Positions 5,290 to 5,580 of a stretch of DNA of 5,580 nt are shown here, one piece after another; the stretch's first letter is position 1; every line of letters starts with the position of its first letter. Both the position numbers and the translations under genes were made by a program. The stretch spans positions 1 to 5,580 of the forward strand of contig DUNY01000076.1 in the NCBI GenBank assembly GCA_012839145.1, read 5' to 3'. The stretch comes from Thermoanaerobacterales bacterium. GTDB lineage: Bacteria > Bacillota > Thermosediminibacteria > Thermosediminibacterales > Tepidanaerobacteraceae. Below the pieces are notes generated by a model. The model was not told the origin of the DNA, did no database searches, and saw only the letters and a program-made list of their open reading frames with translations.

Positions 5290-5529
5290 ATGGAAGAAAA
5301 TTTAATTTCATTATATAACTTACCCATTGGAAGCTTTGGAAAGGTGAAAAGACTTACTGCTGAGGGCAATGTGAGGAGGCGGATGCTGGATCTTGGCCTT
5401 GTTGATGATACAACAGTTGAAGCTTTAAGAAGGAGCCCATCGGGAGATCCCATTGCTTATCAAATCCGTGGAGCTGTAATAGCTTTGAGGTCTGAAGAGG
5501 CTTCTAAGATTCTTATTAGGGTATGTTGA
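5290..5529 (+). CDS. feoA: Ferrous iron transport accessory protein FeoA
   Basis: This is a 79-residue small cytoplasmic protein of the SH3-like FeoA family, which assists the FeoB GTP-dependent ferrous iron transporter. Family landmarks are LPIGSFGKVKRL near residues 11-22, GNVRRRMLDLGL at 26-37, and the closing region YQIRGAVIALRSEEASKILI. The length is typical. ATG 5290 is preferred because AGGAGGT (5274-5280) is 9 nt upstream; the in-frame TTG at 5284 would be only 3 nt from it. The gene is 16 bp ahead of the next start, which looks like feoB, so the two form an operon. The upstream intergenic palindrome suggests metal-dependent control by the divergent regulator. Confidence 0.95.
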   Translation: MEENLISLYNLPIGSFGKVKRLTAEGNVRRRMLDLGLVDDTTVEALRRSPSGDPIAYQIRGAVIALRSEEASKILIRVC

Positions 5530-5545
5530 AGGAAGGGAGGCATAT

Positions 5546-5580
5546 ATGGGATTAACAGCTCAATCAACATGGCTAGGGGC
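5546..5580 (+). CDS. feoB: Start of FeoB ferrous iron transporter (partial, runs off the window)
   Basis: Only the first 11 codons and part of a twelfth are visible: MGLTAQSTWLG. AAGGGAGG (5533-5540) stands 5 nt before ATG 5546, and the gene begins 16 bp after the feoA stop. Clostridial FeoB proteins commonly open with MGLT-x-x-ST ahead of the GTPase domain, as I remember them, and feoB is the standard gene after feoA. No GTPase motif is in view, so the call rests on that short N-terminus and on position. Confidence 0.72.
   Translation, partial: MGLTAQSTWLG

Overview
The window looks like chromosomal DNA from a low-GC Gram-positive anaerobe, most likely a member of the Clostridia. The pointers are the AT-rich sequence, strong GGAGG-type ribosome binding sites, UUG starts, an oxygen-sensitive glycyl-radical activase, and a FeoB whose visible N-terminus has the clostridial form. 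The species cannot be fixed from what is visible.

Left third, plus strand. A glycyl-radical-enzyme activase (128-1033) is followed by a lipoate-protein ligase A (1112-2098). The ligase has its own good-looking sigmaA promoter with an extended -10, at 1049-1078. A perfect 14-bp hairpin with a T tract at 2143-2184 closes this block. The glycyl-radical enzyme itself is not in the window.

Middle, minus strand. Read in transcription order, the genes are a DtxR/MntR-family metalloregulator (5119-4646), a doubtful 86-residue small membrane ORF (4639-4379), a 493-residue DUF1538 membrane protein (4370-2889) and a 220-residue PII-like protein (2887-2225). The last two are separated by one base, and the PII-like gene appears to start at TTG. 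Both are internal tandem duplications: two DUF1538 units and two PII-like units. This is the most interesting part of the window. It resembles a membrane transporter paired with its own soluble nucleotide-sensing regulator, in the manner of AmtB-GlnK or SbtA-SbtB, but its substrate and effector are unknown.

Right end, plus strand. feoA (5290-5529) and the first codons of feoB (from 5546) are divergent from the metalloregulator gene. The intergenic region between them carries repeated TAACAC/GTGTTA elements, including an imperfect 20-bp palindrome. These are candidate operators, so the regulator plausibly controls itself and the ferrous-iron uptake operon. Its visible metal ligands match MntR rather than DtxR, so the metal it senses is an open question.

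I found no RNA genes, mobile elements or CRISPR arrays. The region from 1 to 127 holds no gene I can support beyond a possible tail of an upstream reading frame.
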